A stretch of 64,000 nt of DNA, taken from positions 1-64,000 of the forward strand of contig CAJURH010000010.1 in assembly GCA_910588775.1 (NCBI GenBank). The letters are read 5' to 3'. Shown one piece after another: positions 1 to 8,373 of this stretch. How positions within the stretch are numbered: position 1 is the first letter of the stretch; every line of letters starts with the position of its first letter. The translations under genes and the position numbers were made by a program. This DNA is from an uncultured Lachnospiraceae bacterium. Its GTDB lineage: Bacteria; Bacillota; Clostridia; Lachnospirales; Lachnospiraceae. The notes below the pieces were generated by a model, which saw only the letters and a program-made list of their open reading frames with translations, had not been told where the DNA came from and made no database searches.

Positions 1-228
1 CACCGCCCGCTCCAGTAAGTCAAACGTATGGCTTTCCAGGTATTCTTTCATCCTATGGCTGACTTCCCCATAATGGATGGACTTTGTCAAGTCATCGGTT
101 TTCCCCGCTTCCCGAATATCGGTGTGCAGAACCGCGGATATGAGAAACTTCTGACCCAGCGTCTTTTCTTCCGCAAATACGCCGTGTTTGGCGAATATCT
201 CCAGCTTCTTAATATAGATCCTGTCCAT
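1..228 (-). CDS. folB: Dihydroneopterin aldolase FolB (3' end beyond window)
   Basis: Makes 6-hydroxymethyl-dihydropterin from dihydroneopterin in folate synthesis. The 76 visible residues begin MDRIYIKKLEIFAKHGVFAEEK and hold the typical FolB start (strand, then a His-Gly turn) and the later HYGEV segment. The ATG at 228 lies 3 bp after the folP stop, so the two genes are translationally close. The C-terminus runs off the window edge; in many Clostridia FolB is fused to FolK, which cannot be judged here. Confidence 0.85.
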   Translation of the reverse strand, partial: MDRIYIKKLEIFAKHGVFAEEKTLGQKFLISAVLHTDIREAGKTDDLTKSIHYGEVSHRMKEYLESHTFDLLERAV

Positions 229-231
229 GGC

Positions 232-1038
232 TTACCTTCCCATAATCGCTTCCGTCATCTGTATCGCCCGTCTGTTTTCCCGAATCTGGTGAACCCGAAT
301 AAAACTGCAGTGATTCATCACGCCAATCACCGTAGTGGCCAGCGTGCCTTCCACTCTCTCGCCAGTAGGCAGATCAAGAGCGTTTCCAATGACTGATTTG
401 TTGGAAGTCCCCAGCAAAACGGGATAGCCGTACTGATGCATCTGGGAAATCTCCCGGATGACTTCCAGATTCATTTCGTAAGTCTTTCCAAATCCCACGC
501 CTGGGTCCAGGATAATCTTATCTTCCGCAATCCCTGCATCCTCGGCGATTTTCACAGATTCGCCCAGATCCCGAAGAAACTCTTTCATGAAATTCTGATA
601 CTCCGCTTTCTCACGGTTGTGCATGAGACAGCAGGCGACTTTTGCGTCCGCAATGGTCTTCGCCATATCTGGATCGTATTTCAGTCCCCATATGTCGTTG
701 ACCAGATCGGCCCCAGCCGCAATGGCCGGCTTGGCCACTTTGCTCTTATAAGTATCCACGGATATGGGAATGTCGAACCGGCTGCGCACCGCTTCAATCA
801 CCGGAACCACCCGTTCAATCTCCTCCTGTTCGGTAATCTGCACATGTCCCGGCCTTGTGGACTCGCCTCCCACATCAATGATATCCGCTCCCTGGTCAAT
901 CATCTCCTGCGTATGCTTGAGAGCCTTGTCCATGGAGTTCCATTTTCCGCCGTCTGAAAAGGAATCCGGCGTTACGTTCAAAATGCCCATGATGTAGCAT
1001 TTCTGTTCTGTATCAAAAGTTCTGTTTCCGATTCTCAT
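232..1038 (-). CDS. folP: Dihydropteroate synthase
   Basis: Condenses 6-hydroxymethyl-dihydropterin diphosphate with p-aminobenzoate. At 268 aa it has the usual length. Visible family motifs: GILNVTPDSFSDGG near residue 18, GGESTRPGH near 57, SVDTYKS near 96, DPGVGFGKT near 177, LLGTSNKS near 208, and a C-terminal IRVHQI. The last is usually RVHD, so the pterin-site Asp appears replaced by Gln, a small variation. It sits between the HD-domain gene and folB in a tightly packed folate operon. Confidence 0.95.
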   Translation of the reverse strand: MRIGNRTFDTEQKCYIMGILNVTPDSFSDGGKWNSMDKALKHTQEMIDQGADIIDVGGESTRPGHVQITEQEEIERVVPVIEAVRSRFDIPISVDTYKSKVAKPAIAAGADLVNDIWGLKYDPDMAKTIADAKVACCLMHNREKAEYQNFMKEFLRDLGESVKIAEDAGIAEDKIILDPGVGFGKTYEMNLEVIREISQMHQYGYPVLLGTSNKSVIGNALDLPTGERVEGTLATTVIGVMNHCSFIRVHQIRENRRAIQMTEAIMGR

Positions 1039-1059
1039 AACGCGTCTATGTTTTTCTCC

Positions 1060-1560
1060 TTAATCCCGTATTTCCATGTTCATTTTGTCATGCGGCCAGT
1101 GGCAGTCTTCCCGGGCGGCGCAGGCAAAGCAATTCCTGGACGCTTTGTCCGCCTGATAAAGCAGCCGCTTTAAATCACAAGCGCCATCCTTCTTGCTTTC
1201 TTTATTTTCTTTCGATCCGCGATGGCCCAAAATCGCCTGCCGGATCTGTAGCCGCTCCTCTTCCGAGAAAGAACATTCCGGCAAAATCTCATCGGCCAGA
1301 CGGGCGCTTGCCACCTCATGGGGAATGTCCTTGTCATACTGCTCGTGCCTGCCAATATCATGCAGAAGCGCGGCGGCGTAGATCACGTCTTTTTTCACAT
1401 CCATCTTCTGTTCCAGACAGTGGATATAGGCCAGACGCGCCACATCCAGAAAATGCTCGAGCGTATGGCGGCAAAATGCCCGATTCCGTTCCCATATCTT
1501 AATCTGTTCCAGGGCATGTTGATATTTGTGATGAAACAGAATCTGATTTACCCGTTTCAC
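1060..1560 (-). CDS. HD-domain metal-dependent hydrolase in folate operon
   Basis: A 166-residue HD-superfamily protein. It has His near 32 (RHTLEHFLDVARLA), the metal-binding LLHDIGRHEQYD near 66-77, and a C-terminal cysteine cluster (NCFAC...DC). Its start overlaps the folE stop by four bases (ATGA), and folP follows 21 bp after its stop, so it is cotranscribed with folate genes. The exact substrate is unknown. Its place between folE and folP makes it a candidate for the dihydroneopterin triphosphate dephosphorylation step, for which no enzyme is visible in the operon; that is inference from context only. Confidence 0.85.
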   Translation of the reverse strand: MKRVNQILFHHKYQHALEQIKIWERNRAFCRHTLEHFLDVARLAYIHCLEQKMDVKKDVIYAAALLHDIGRHEQYDKDIPHEVASARLADEILPECSFSEEERLQIRQAILGHRGSKENKESKKDGACDLKRLLYQADKASRNCFACAAREDCHWPHDKMNMEIRD

Positions 1561-2114
1561 CCTTTCACCATCTCCAAAATCAATTTCTGCATGTCTAAAT
1601 TATCTTTCAGCGTTCCCAGAGCGACATAACTCATGGTTTTGCTTCCTGGCTTCTTAATTCCACGCATGGTCATGCACATATGTTCCGCTTCCACCAGCAC
1701 CATCACACCCTGGGGATGCAGATGTTCCCAGAGAGCGTCCGCAATCTGTCCGGTTAATTTCTCCTGAATCTGCGCTCTGCGGGCATAAACCTCCACGGTT
1801 CTGGCGAGTTTGCTAAGACCCACCACTTTTCCGTCAGGAACGTATGCAATATGCACTTTCCCATAGAAGGGCAGCAGATGATGTTCGCAAGTGGAGTAAA
1901 AGGTGATATCTTTTTCCAGCACCAGCTCATTGTTCTCTACCGTAAACTGTTTGGCCAAATGCACGCCTGCGTCCTGGTTTATGCCTCCGTAGATTTCCTC
2001 ACACATCCGGGCAACCCGATCCGGCGTCTCCCGCAGCCCTTCCCGCTGGGGGTCTTCTCCTATCCCCTCCAAAAACAAACGTACACTCTCTTCAATCTTC
2101 TGCTTGTCCAGCAT
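1557..2114 (-). CDS. folE: GTP cyclohydrolase I
   Basis: First enzyme of folate synthesis: GTP to dihydroneopterin triphosphate. The product is 185 aa from the ATG at 2114, preceded by GAAAGGAG at a normal distance. The frame stays open another 53 codons upstream, but those residues do not resemble the family and have no ribosome site. Motifs include the zinc and active-site TCEHHLLPFYGK near residue 77 and EAEHMCMTMRGIKK near 143. It leads the operon folE-HD-folP-folB. Confidence 0.95.
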   Translation of the reverse strand: MLDKQKIEESVRLFLEGIGEDPQREGLRETPDRVARMCEEIYGGINQDAGVHLAKQFTVENNELVLEKDITFYSTCEHHLLPFYGKVHIAYVPDGKVVGLSKLARTVEVYARRAQIQEKLTGQIADALWEHLHPQGVMVLVEAEHMCMTMRGIKKPGSKTMSYVALGTLKDNLDMQKLILEMVKG

Positions 2115-2547
2115 GATAATATACTCCTTTCCGTATATTACATATTTGGAGAATGCTTTTTTACACTGTAAAATGAAAAAAACATCTCCATCATGTGAAG
2201 AACATATGTCGAAAATATTCCCTACACAATACGAGATGTCTGACTCTATTGCTGCAACGGGTGCGATTTCCATACCGCAAGTTCAAGTTAAATGATAAAC
2301 TCTTCGTTTCAACGGCAACTCCCTATCCGCCGAACACTTCACGCATGGAAATCTATTTTGCATATTATTCATAATTATGGTATATACCCTATCGGGAAAT
2401 TGCTTTCTGCAAAATATATGTAAGAATTCATAAAAACTGCGCACTGCAGATTGCGGGAATGAATCTCCTGACACGGTCTGGAGCAATTATATCATATACT
2501 CATGAAATAACAAGTATATCTTTGAAATTTTATGCATATTACGAGGA
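2115..2547. other. 433-bp intergenic region upstream of folE
   Basis: No convincing gene. On the minus strand TTGTTA and TATAAT separated by 16 bp (about 2490-2517) could be a promoter for folE, giving a leader of roughly 370 nt. I looked for tetrahydrofolate and T-box riboswitch signatures and did not recognise any. A short motif at 2446-2479 is related to one at 49487-49520. A 40-codon plus-strand frame (2173-2295) has no ribosome site. Confidence 0.4.
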
Positions 2548-3408
2548 CTATTTTTTCTCTTTATAATAAGGGATATTTCTTCTGTATTCCCCTCGGTGCG
2601 CGGAAGTTTTCCAATCTAAAATACCCCTTAATAGAGCTTCTGGTTGCCCGATGGCCTGAACGGAAGAAGTGCGCAATAGGTTTTTTCCTTCGAACCGTCT
2701 CAGATCTAATGGAACGTCCGTGGCTAGGATAATGCCATCGCACGCTTGAATCTCTTTTTGCGTCAGCCGATTGCGGACCATGCCGATTCCATTTGTCTCA
2801 ACTTTAAAGGGAATGCCCATCTGGTACGCTTTTTGCCGCAGACTTTCCGCTGCCATGCATGTGTGCACCAATCCCATATGACAGTCTGTGACAGCCAGCA
2901 CGCGGGCCACCTCTGTTTGCGGGCTTTTCTCCTTTCTCTCGGTTATGGCTTCCTTCTCCTCCACTTGTTCAAATATGCGCAGAAATTCGGCCGCCGTAGC
3001 CGCATGACGCAAAGACCTGGTAAATTCCTCTTGCAACAGATAGGAAGAAATCCTGCTCAACATGTGCAGATGCATGTCCCCACCGTCATCCGGCGCCACA
3101 ATCATAAACAACAAATCCACCGGCATGCCGTCAATGGCCTGGAAATCCGTTCCCCCCGGAATGACCATGGCGCTTAAAACCAGCTCCCGCACCCCCGCGC
3201 TTTTGCCATGGGGAATGCCAATGCCGTCCCCCACCCCTGTGCTCCCTTGCCACTCCCGCTCAAACACTGCAGCCTCAAAAGCCTTTCGGTCTGAAATCTT
3301 ACCGCTCTTCATGAGCAAATCCATCAGACGGCGGATTACTTCCGTCTTACTTGCCGGCTTCCCGTGCAGTTCTATACATTGCGGAGATAGCAACTTTGTG
3401 AACTTCAT
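2548..3408 (-). CDS. PTS fructose-type EIIA-EIIB protein lacking EIIC
   Basis: A 286-residue phosphotransfer protein. Residues 1-150 are a fructose/mannitol-type EIIA with the phospho-histidine H67 in GIGIPHGKS. Residues about 165-265 are a fructose-type EIIB with the phospho-cysteine C176 in AVTDCHMGLVHT; the family usually reads VTACPTGIAHT, so the loop is divergent but Cys is kept. There is no membrane EIIC domain, and no EIIC or enzyme I gene nearby. A strong GGAGG site precedes the ATG. It follows the HPr-like gene and TIM-barrel gene. The role may be regulatory or with a remote EIIC; the substrate is unknown. Confidence 0.85.
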   Translation of the reverse strand: MKFTKLLSPQCIELHGKPASKTEVIRRLMDLLMKSGKISDRKAFEAAVFEREWQGSTGVGDGIGIPHGKSAGVRELVLSAMVIPGGTDFQAIDGMPVDLLFMIVAPDDGGDMHLHMLSRISSYLLQEEFTRSLRHAATAAEFLRIFEQVEEKEAITERKEKSPQTEVARVLAVTDCHMGLVHTCMAAESLRQKAYQMGIPFKVETNGIGMVRNRLTQKEIQACDGIILATDVPLDLRRFEGKNLLRTSSVQAIGQPEALLRGILDWKTSAHRGEYRRNIPYYKEKK

Positions 3409-3509
3409 GTCCTTTCCTCCAAAAGATCATACCCTGAAATACTGAAAGCAGGATTGCTTCCTGCCAAAACAACCCTGCCTATGCATTTTCTCCACTGCAT
3501 ACATCCATC

Positions 3510-3767
3510 TTATAAATTTTTCTCTACAAAATCTCTAATCTTTTCCACTTCTTCATCTTGCACATCGTTCTCAAATGTAATTGTGATACAGTCTCCCTTA
3601 TGTACATCCAATGACACAAGCGCCAATAATTTGTCCGCGCTCACCACTTTATCGCCTCTGGAAACCGTAACCGCAGAATCAAGGCTTTTTACCATTTGCA
3701 CAAATTCGCTGGCCGGTTTCGCATGAAGGCCTAATTTGTTCTGTAAAGTGTGCTGAAATTCTTTCAT
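3510..3767 (-). CDS. HPr-family phosphocarrier with Lys at position 46
   Basis: An 85-residue HPr-like protein. The phospho-acceptor His15 is present in KLGLHAKPAS, with Lys17 where most HPr have Arg. The regulatory Ser46 that HPr kinase modifies in Firmicutes is replaced by Lys (VVSADKLLALVSLD). The protein should accept phosphate at His15 but escape Ser46 control. The LLALVSLD stretch resembles NPr-type carriers more than classical PtsH. It lies between a TIM-barrel gene and an EIIAB gene, so it is probably a dedicated carrier for that EIIAB rather than the general HPr. Start has AAGGAGG at good spacing. Confidence 0.9.
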   Translation of the reverse strand: MKEFQHTLQNKLGLHAKPASEFVQMVKSLDSAVTVSRGDKVVSADKLLALVSLDVHKGDCITITFENDVQDEEVEKIRDFVEKNL

Positions 3768-3861
3768 ACTATACCTCCTTGGCTTTGTTTATCCTATAAT
3801 TTCTGCTAATTGAAAACTCAATATTAATATATTCGCAAAAATCAGAAACACTTCATCTTTT

Positions 3862-4644
3862 TTACCAATCTTGTCTAAACTGATCCAATATGTTAAACTT
3901 CTCCAATGTGGCAAGAGATGTTTCGCAAAATTCTCTGGTGGAATTCTCAATTACGGCGTCCACATGCGGCATGTTTTCCCGGATAAATTCCAAAATCGTC
4001 TCCCAAGGCAACGTTCCCTGCCCCATTCCCAGATGTTCGTCCCTAACCCCATGATTGTCATGCAAATGAAGATGACGAATATAAGGATGAAGATTCTCCA
4101 GCCATTCTCTGGCCGGGTAAACGGTGGAACAGTGCGCATGGCCTACATCAAAACATAGTCCAAAAGCCGGATGATCCACGCCTTGGGCGATTTCCACAAA
4201 AGGCGCATACTCCGGATCGAACACGTTTTCCAGACAGACGGTGATCTCCGTGTCCTTATCCCTCATAAACCGATTCCAGAACTCCACCATCCTCTCTGTC
4301 CAGCCTTCCAGGAAATTGACCATGGGCACAAAACAGGTGTGATAAACAATTTTCCCAGCTCCCAACTCCCAAGCTGCCTGATATGCCTGGGAAAAACGTT
4401 CCCAGGAAGCTTGCGCAATCCGACTGTCCCAGCTAACCGGATTCAAGTCCAAAAAAGGCCCGTGAACCGACAACGGCCCTTCCCAATCCATCCTGGCCAG
4501 ACGCTCCCGGTAAGCGGATGTCTTGTCCCTCCATGCATCCAGACAGTAGCCGATGGAAAATTCAATGGCTTCCACGCCCAAATGATATTGTTTCAACAAG
4601 TCAGCCATGTCCTCATCTGGCATTAAATGCGATAAATATAACAA
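3862..4644 (-). CDS. Sugar phosphate isomerase/epimerase (xylose-isomerase-like TIM barrel)
   Basis: A 260-aa AP-endonuclease-2/xylose-isomerase-like TIM barrel. Metal-site motifs are visible: SVHGPFLDLNP near 60, CLENVFDP near 139, FDVGHAH near 166, and HLHDNHGVRDEHLGMGQG near 195. The start is a TTG at 4644, supported by GAGGG seven bases upstream; the first ATG in frame comes too late. It is the first gene of an operon with the HPr-like and EIIAB genes, from a consensus promoter at 4713-4741. The substrate cannot be told from sequence. Confidence 0.85.
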   Translation of the reverse strand: MLYLSHLMPDEDMADLLKQYHLGVEAIEFSIGYCLDAWRDKTSAYRERLARMDWEGPLSVHGPFLDLNPVSWDSRIAQASWERFSQAYQAAWELGAGKIVYHTCFVPMVNFLEGWTERMVEFWNRFMRDKDTEITVCLENVFDPEYAPFVEIAQGVDHPAFGLCFDVGHAHCSTVYPAREWLENLHPYIRHLHLHDNHGVRDEHLGMGQGTLPWETILEFIRENMPHVDAVIENSTREFCETSLATLEKFNILDQFRQDW

Positions 4645-4712
4645 ATGTATTCCCTCATCCCGCTAATTCATTATCCATTCAATTTAAGCTATAGCCTTCA
4701 AATTTACGAAAG

Positions 4713-4741
4713 ATTATATCATCTCATCCTACATGTGTCAA
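4713..4741 (-). promoter_or_regulatory. Consensus sigma-A promoter of the TIM-barrel/HPr/EIIAB operon
   Basis: On the minus strand TTGACA (4741-4736) and TATAAT (4718-4713) match the consensus fully with a 17-bp spacer. Transcription would begin near 4706, about 62 nt before the TTG start. Confidence 0.8.
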
Positions 4742-4792
4742 CTTTTTTCGAGTTCATTTTAATGGCGGATAGATACGATAATCGATATGCTG

Positions 4793-4822
4793 TTGACAAT
4801 CTCATCTATCTGCGTCTAAAAT
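4793..4822 (+). promoter_or_regulatory. Promoter of the small membrane protein/HAD pair
   Basis: TTGACA at 4793-4798 and TAAAAT at 4817-4822, spaced by 18 bp. The predicted leader carries a partial copy of the dispersed repeat (4838-4858) just before the ribosome site. Confidence 0.65.
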
Positions 4823-4837
4823 AAAAATTAAATTTGA

Positions 4838-4858
4838 GAAATGGTTTCACAATCGTCT
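4838..4858 (+). repeat. Dispersed palindromic repeat, partial copy A
   Basis: Reads GAAATGG followed by TTTCACAATCGTCT. It matches the conserved terminal part of the fuller copies near 25.8 and 45.4 kb, with a small internal deletion. It lies in the leader of the small membrane protein gene. Confidence 0.5.
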
Positions 4859-4882
4859 AAACGAAATAAAAAGGAGTTTTTT

Positions 4883-5077
4883 ATGAAAAAATTCAAACGT
4901 ATTCTGGCTCTTTTGGGCGCGGCTCTTCTGCTGGGACTCTACGCCCTGACCCTGATTACAGCCCTCATGGACAGCCCCCAAGCAGGCAACTGGTTCAAAG
5001 CTTCTTTGGCCTGCACCATTGTTGTGCCGATTTTTCTCTATGCCTGCATTCTCGTATACCGGTGGGTAAAAAAATAA
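4883..5077 (+). CDS. Small two-helix membrane protein
   Basis: A 64-residue protein not assigned to a family. It has a basic N-terminus (MKKFKR), a hydrophobic helix about residues 7-28, a short loop (MDSPQAGNWFK), a second helix about 40-59, and a basic C-terminus. AAAAGGAG lies seven bases before the ATG at 4883. The HAD gene starts 26 bp downstream with its own ribosome site, so the two are probably cotranscribed. Confidence 0.7.
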   Translation: MKKFKRILALLGAALLLGLYALTLITALMDSPQAGNWFKASLACTIVVPIFLYACILVYRWVKK

Positions 5078-5103
5078 AAAAAGAACAAGATGGAGAACAA
5101 AAA

Positions 5104-5727
5104 ATGAATGAACGAAGAGAACTGAACATAGATACAATTATTTTTGACGTGGGCAATGTGCTGGTGGACTTTGACTGGAAAGGTTATCTGGATGGCTTCG
5201 AATTCCCCCGGCCTGTCCGTGACGCTGTGGCAGCCGCCACTTTTCTAAGCCCCCAGTGGGATGAGATGGATCAGGGGCTGCTTGCGGATGATGCGTACCT
5301 GATGCGGTTCATCCGCAACGCGCCATCTTATGAACGGGAGATTCGCCAGGTATATGAAAATGCCGCAGACTGCATACATGCCCGTGATTACGCCGTCCCC
5401 TTCGTCCGCAAATGCAGGGAACAGCGATATCGCACATACATACTTTCCAATTATTCCCGCTACCTGTTCTATGAGACAGAACATCAGATGCCCTTTCGGA
5501 AATATATGGACGGAGAAATTTTTTCTTTCCAGACTGGACAGATCAAGCCCCAGCCGGAGATTTATCACTCCCTCCTGGAAAAATATTCGATTTCACCCAA
5601 ACGCGCCTTGTTCATGGACGACCGTCAGGAAAATCTGGACACAGCCGCTTCTCTAGGAATACATACCCTGCTTTTCGTTTCCTATGAAAAAGCGCTGGAA
5701 GATTTACAGAAGATGCATTTGTTCTAA
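5104..5727 (+). CDS. HAD-IA family hydrolase (YihX-like phosphatase)
   Basis: A 207-aa HAD phosphatase. Motif I is IIFDVGNVLVDFDW near residue 12, with Gly in place of the second Asp as in YihX-type sugar-phosphate phosphatases. Motif II is ILSNYS, motif III KPQPEIY, and motif IV FMDDRQENL. The start at 5104 is preferred because GGAG lies ten bases upstream; an earlier in-frame ATG at 5062 overlaps the previous gene. Substrate unknown. Confidence 0.85.
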   Translation: MNERRELNIDTIIFDVGNVLVDFDWKGYLDGFEFPRPVRDAVAAATFLSPQWDEMDQGLLADDAYLMRFIRNAPSYEREIRQVYENAADCIHARDYAVPFVRKCREQRYRTYILSNYSRYLFYETEHQMPFRKYMDGEIFSFQTGQIKPQPEIYHSLLEKYSISPKRALFMDDRQENLDTAASLGIHTLLFVSYEKALEDLQKMHLF

Positions 5728-5739
5728 ATATGCGTATTT

Positions 5740-5773
5740 GAAAACTGCGCCATCTTAAAATCAGATGGCGCAG
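5740..5773 (-). terminator. Terminator after purA
   Basis: Perfect 11-bp inverted repeat (5745-5755 and 5763-5773) with a 7-base loop. On the minus strand it is followed by TTTTCAAAT. It lies between two convergent genes, purA and the HAD gene; the U-rich tail favours purA. Confidence 0.75.
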
Positions 5774-5783
5774 GCCGCTTATC

Positions 5784-7061
5784 TTATCTATATATAATGT
5801 CTTCCCGTCCCGGTCCATTGGATACCATGGTAATGGGGAATCCGATTTTCTTTTCCACAAATTCAATATACTTCCGGCAGTTTTCCGGCAAATCTTCGTA
5901 TTTGCGAATGCCCCGTATGTCGCATTTCCAGCCGGGCAGCGTCTCCAGAACCGGTTTTGCCTTCTCAAGCTTTGCCGTGACTGGGAATTCCGTGGTTCTC
6001 TCGCCGTCTATCTCGTAAGCGGTGCACACAGGAATCTCATCCAAATATCCCAGCACGTCCAGCACTGTAAAAGCCACATCGGTGGTTCCCTGCACCCGGC
6101 AGCCGTATTTGCTGGCCACTGTATCGAACCATCCCATCCGGCGGGGTCTGCCTGTGGTCACGCCGTACTCGCCGCCGTCACCGCCTCTGCGGCGCAGTTC
6201 ATCGGCCTCTTCCCCGAAGATCTCAGATACAAAGGCGCCCGCTCCCACTGCGCTGGAATAGGCTTTCACCACGGTAATGATCTTCTTAATCTCATATGGC
6301 GGTATGCCGGCGCCGATGGCCCCGTAACCGGCCAGCGTGGAAGAAGACGTCACCATGGGGTAGATGCCGTGGTCTGGATCTTTTAAGGAACCAAGCTGGC
6401 CCTCCAGGAGAACTTCTTTTCCCTCTTTCAAAGCCTGATACAGATAGGCGGACACATCGCATACATAAGGTTCTACCATCTTTTTATAAGACATCAGTTC
6501 CTGGAAAATCTCCTCTGGCTTCAACGCCGGTTTATGATACAGATGTTCCATCAATATATTTTTCAGTTCACAGACGCGGGTAATCTTATCCATCAGCGCT
6601 TCCCGGCTGGTGAACAGTTCACTGACCTGGAACCCGATTTTCGCGTATTTATCCGAATAAAATGGCGCAATCCCGGACTTGGTGGAGCCAAAGGATTTTC
6701 CAGCCAGCCGCTCCTCTTCATAAGCATCCAGCAAAATGTGATAAGGCATCACCATCTGGGCGCGATCGGATACCAGTATCTTCGGCTGCGGAACGCCCCG
6801 CTTCACCAGCTCCTGTATTTCCCCAAAGAGCACAGGGATATTGAGCGCCACGCCATTTCCCAAGATGCTGGTGGTGTGATCGTAAAACACGCCGGAAGGC
6901 AATGTGTGCAGGGCAAATTTTCCATAGTCATTTACAATAGTATGGCCTGCATTGGCCCCACCTTGGAATCTGACTATGATATCCGACTCTTTTGCCAGCA
7001 TATCGGTAATCTTGCCTTTTCCTTCATCTCCCCAATTCGCTCCCACGATTGCTTTAACCAT
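5784..7061 (-). CDS. purA: Adenylosuccinate synthetase
   Basis: Joins IMP and aspartate with GTP, the first step toward AMP. From the ATG at 7061 the product is 425 aa and begins MVKAIVGANWGDEGKGK, the family's P-loop-like start. GGANAGHT follows near 37. The frame is open 59 codons further upstream but those residues are not family-like and a GGGAGGT site supports 7061. It is preceded by a near-consensus promoter with a palindrome over the start point. Confidence 0.96.
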   Translation of the reverse strand: MVKAIVGANWGDEGKGKITDMLAKESDIIVRFQGGANAGHTIVNDYGKFALHTLPSGVFYDHTTSILGNGVALNIPVLFGEIQELVKRGVPQPKILVSDRAQMVMPYHILLDAYEEERLAGKSFGSTKSGIAPFYSDKYAKIGFQVSELFTSREALMDKITRVCELKNILMEHLYHKPALKPEEIFQELMSYKKMVEPYVCDVSAYLYQALKEGKEVLLEGQLGSLKDPDHGIYPMVTSSSTLAGYGAIGAGIPPYEIKKIITVVKAYSSAVGAGAFVSEIFGEEADELRRRGGDGGEYGVTTGRPRRMGWFDTVASKYGCRVQGTTDVAFTVLDVLGYLDEIPVCTAYEIDGERTTEFPVTAKLEKAKPVLETLPGWKCDIRGIRKYEDLPENCRKYIEFVEKKIGFPITMVSNGPGREDIIYR

Positions 7062-7100
7062 TTCACTTGTACCTCCCGAACTTCTATGTTTACAGTTATC

Positions 7101-7131
7101 ATCCGTACGCCTTACAGGCACGCGTACGGAT
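7101..7131 (-). promoter_or_regulatory. Perfect palindrome at the purA transcription start
   Basis: Two 10-bp arms, ATCCGTACGC (7101-7110) and GCGTACGGAT (7122-7131), are perfect inverted repeats separated by 11 bases. They begin just after the -10 box. They could be an operator or a 5' stabilising RNA hairpin. Confidence 0.6.
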
Positions 7132-7133
7132 TT

Positions 7134-7162
7134 ATTATAGTACATTGCTGGATGTTTTTCAA
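7134..7162 (-). promoter_or_regulatory. purA promoter
   Basis: Minus strand TTGAAA (7162-7157), a 17-bp spacer, and TATAAT (7139-7134). The predicted leader to the purA ATG is about 67 nt. Confidence 0.75.
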
Positions 7163-7182
7163 TGCTTACTTTGGATGCAGGA

Positions 7183-8319
7183 CTATTCTCTTTGAAGCCG
7201 CTGCAAAGATTCCAGCTTTTCTTTCTTATAGGAATCAAATCGCTCCTCTTCGATGGCGGCGCGAATCTCTTCCATCAAATGATTGTAGAAATACAGATTG
7301 TGCAGCACGCACAGACGCATGCCCAGCATTTCCTTGGCTTTCAGCAGATGACGAATATAGGCCCGGCTATAATGCTGACAGGCGGGACAGCCGCACCCTT
7401 CCTCGATGGGCCGCTCGTCTGTGCTGTACCGGGCGTTGAACAGATTTCTTTTTCCCAAAGATGTGTACACATGCCCGTGGCGTCCGTTGCGGCTGGGATA
7501 CACGCAGTCGAAGAAATCAATGCCCCTGTCCACCGCTTCCAGGATATTCGCGGGCGTTCCCACCCCCATTAGATAGGTGGGCTTGTCCTGGGGAAGATGG
7601 GGAACCACCGCGTCCAGAATCCGATACATGTCCTCATGGGATTCTCCCACCGACAGGCCGCCCACCGCATAGCCGTCCAGATCCATGCGGGAAATTTCTT
7701 TTGCGTGGGCAATGCGGATATCTTCATAGATGGCGCCCTGGTTAATGCCGAACAGAAGCTGACGCCGATTTAACGTGTCAATTTTCTGATTCAGACGAGT
7801 CATCTCGTCCTTACAGCGAACCAGCCACCGGGTAGTCCGCTCCACCGAAGCCTGTACGTAACTTCTCTCGGCCACCCCAGACGGACATTCGTCAAAGGCC
7901 ATGGCGATGGTGGACGCCAAGTTGGACTGAATCCGCATACTCTCTTCCGGACCCATGAAAATCCGCCTGCCGTCTATGTGGGACTGGAAATACACGCCTT
8001 CCTCCTTAATCCGGCGCAGACTGGCCAACGAGAACACCTGAAAACCCCCGGAATCGGTCAAGATGGGCCTGTCCCAGGTCATAAATTTATGCAGTCCTCC
8101 CATTTCCCGTATCTGCTCATCTCCCGGCCGCACATGAAGGTGATAGGTGTTGGATAGCTGCACCTGCGTCCCAATGTCTAATAAGTCCCGGGTGGACACG
8201 GCGCCTTTGATGGCGGCGGCTGTTCCCACGTTCATAAATACGGGCGTCTCGATGGTTCCATGCACAGTCTCAAAGGAAGCCCTCTTCGCCCGGCCATGGA
8301 TTTTCTTAATTTTATACAT
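7183..8319 (-). CDS. tgt: tRNA-guanine (queuine) transglycosylase
   Basis: Exchanges guanine 34 for a queuosine precursor in GUN-anticodon tRNAs. At 378 aa it is full length. Motifs: ILTDSGGFQVFSL near 86 with the catalytic region Asp, GGLSVGES near 217, FDCVYPSRNGRHG near 269, and the zinc site CGCPAC with a later LHNLYF near 304-340. No other queuosine genes are adjacent. Confidence 0.95.
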   Translation of the reverse strand: MYKIKKIHGRAKRASFETVHGTIETPVFMNVGTAAAIKGAVSTRDLLDIGTQVQLSNTYHLHVRPGDEQIREMGGLHKFMTWDRPILTDSGGFQVFSLASLRRIKEEGVYFQSHIDGRRIFMGPEESMRIQSNLASTIAMAFDECPSGVAERSYVQASVERTTRWLVRCKDEMTRLNQKIDTLNRRQLLFGINQGAIYEDIRIAHAKEISRMDLDGYAVGGLSVGESHEDMYRILDAVVPHLPQDKPTYLMGVGTPANILEAVDRGIDFFDCVYPSRNGRHGHVYTSLGKRNLFNARYSTDERPIEEGCGCPACQHYSRAYIRHLLKAKEMLGMRLCVLHNLYFYNHLMEEIRAAIEEERFDSYKKEKLESLQRLQRE

Positions 8320-8373
8320 AACACGGCCCCTTTCTTTGTTTTTCCAGACTATTCCAAAATCAGTATATATCCT

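Noticed and set aside
2115..2273. N-terminal extension of folE by 53 codons
   Set aside because: The extra residues do not resemble GTP cyclohydrolase I, and a good ribosome site directly precedes the ATG at 2114.
2173..2295. 40-codon plus-strand ORF upstream of folE
   Set aside because: No ribosome site, no recognisable similarity, and the opposite strand is equally open.
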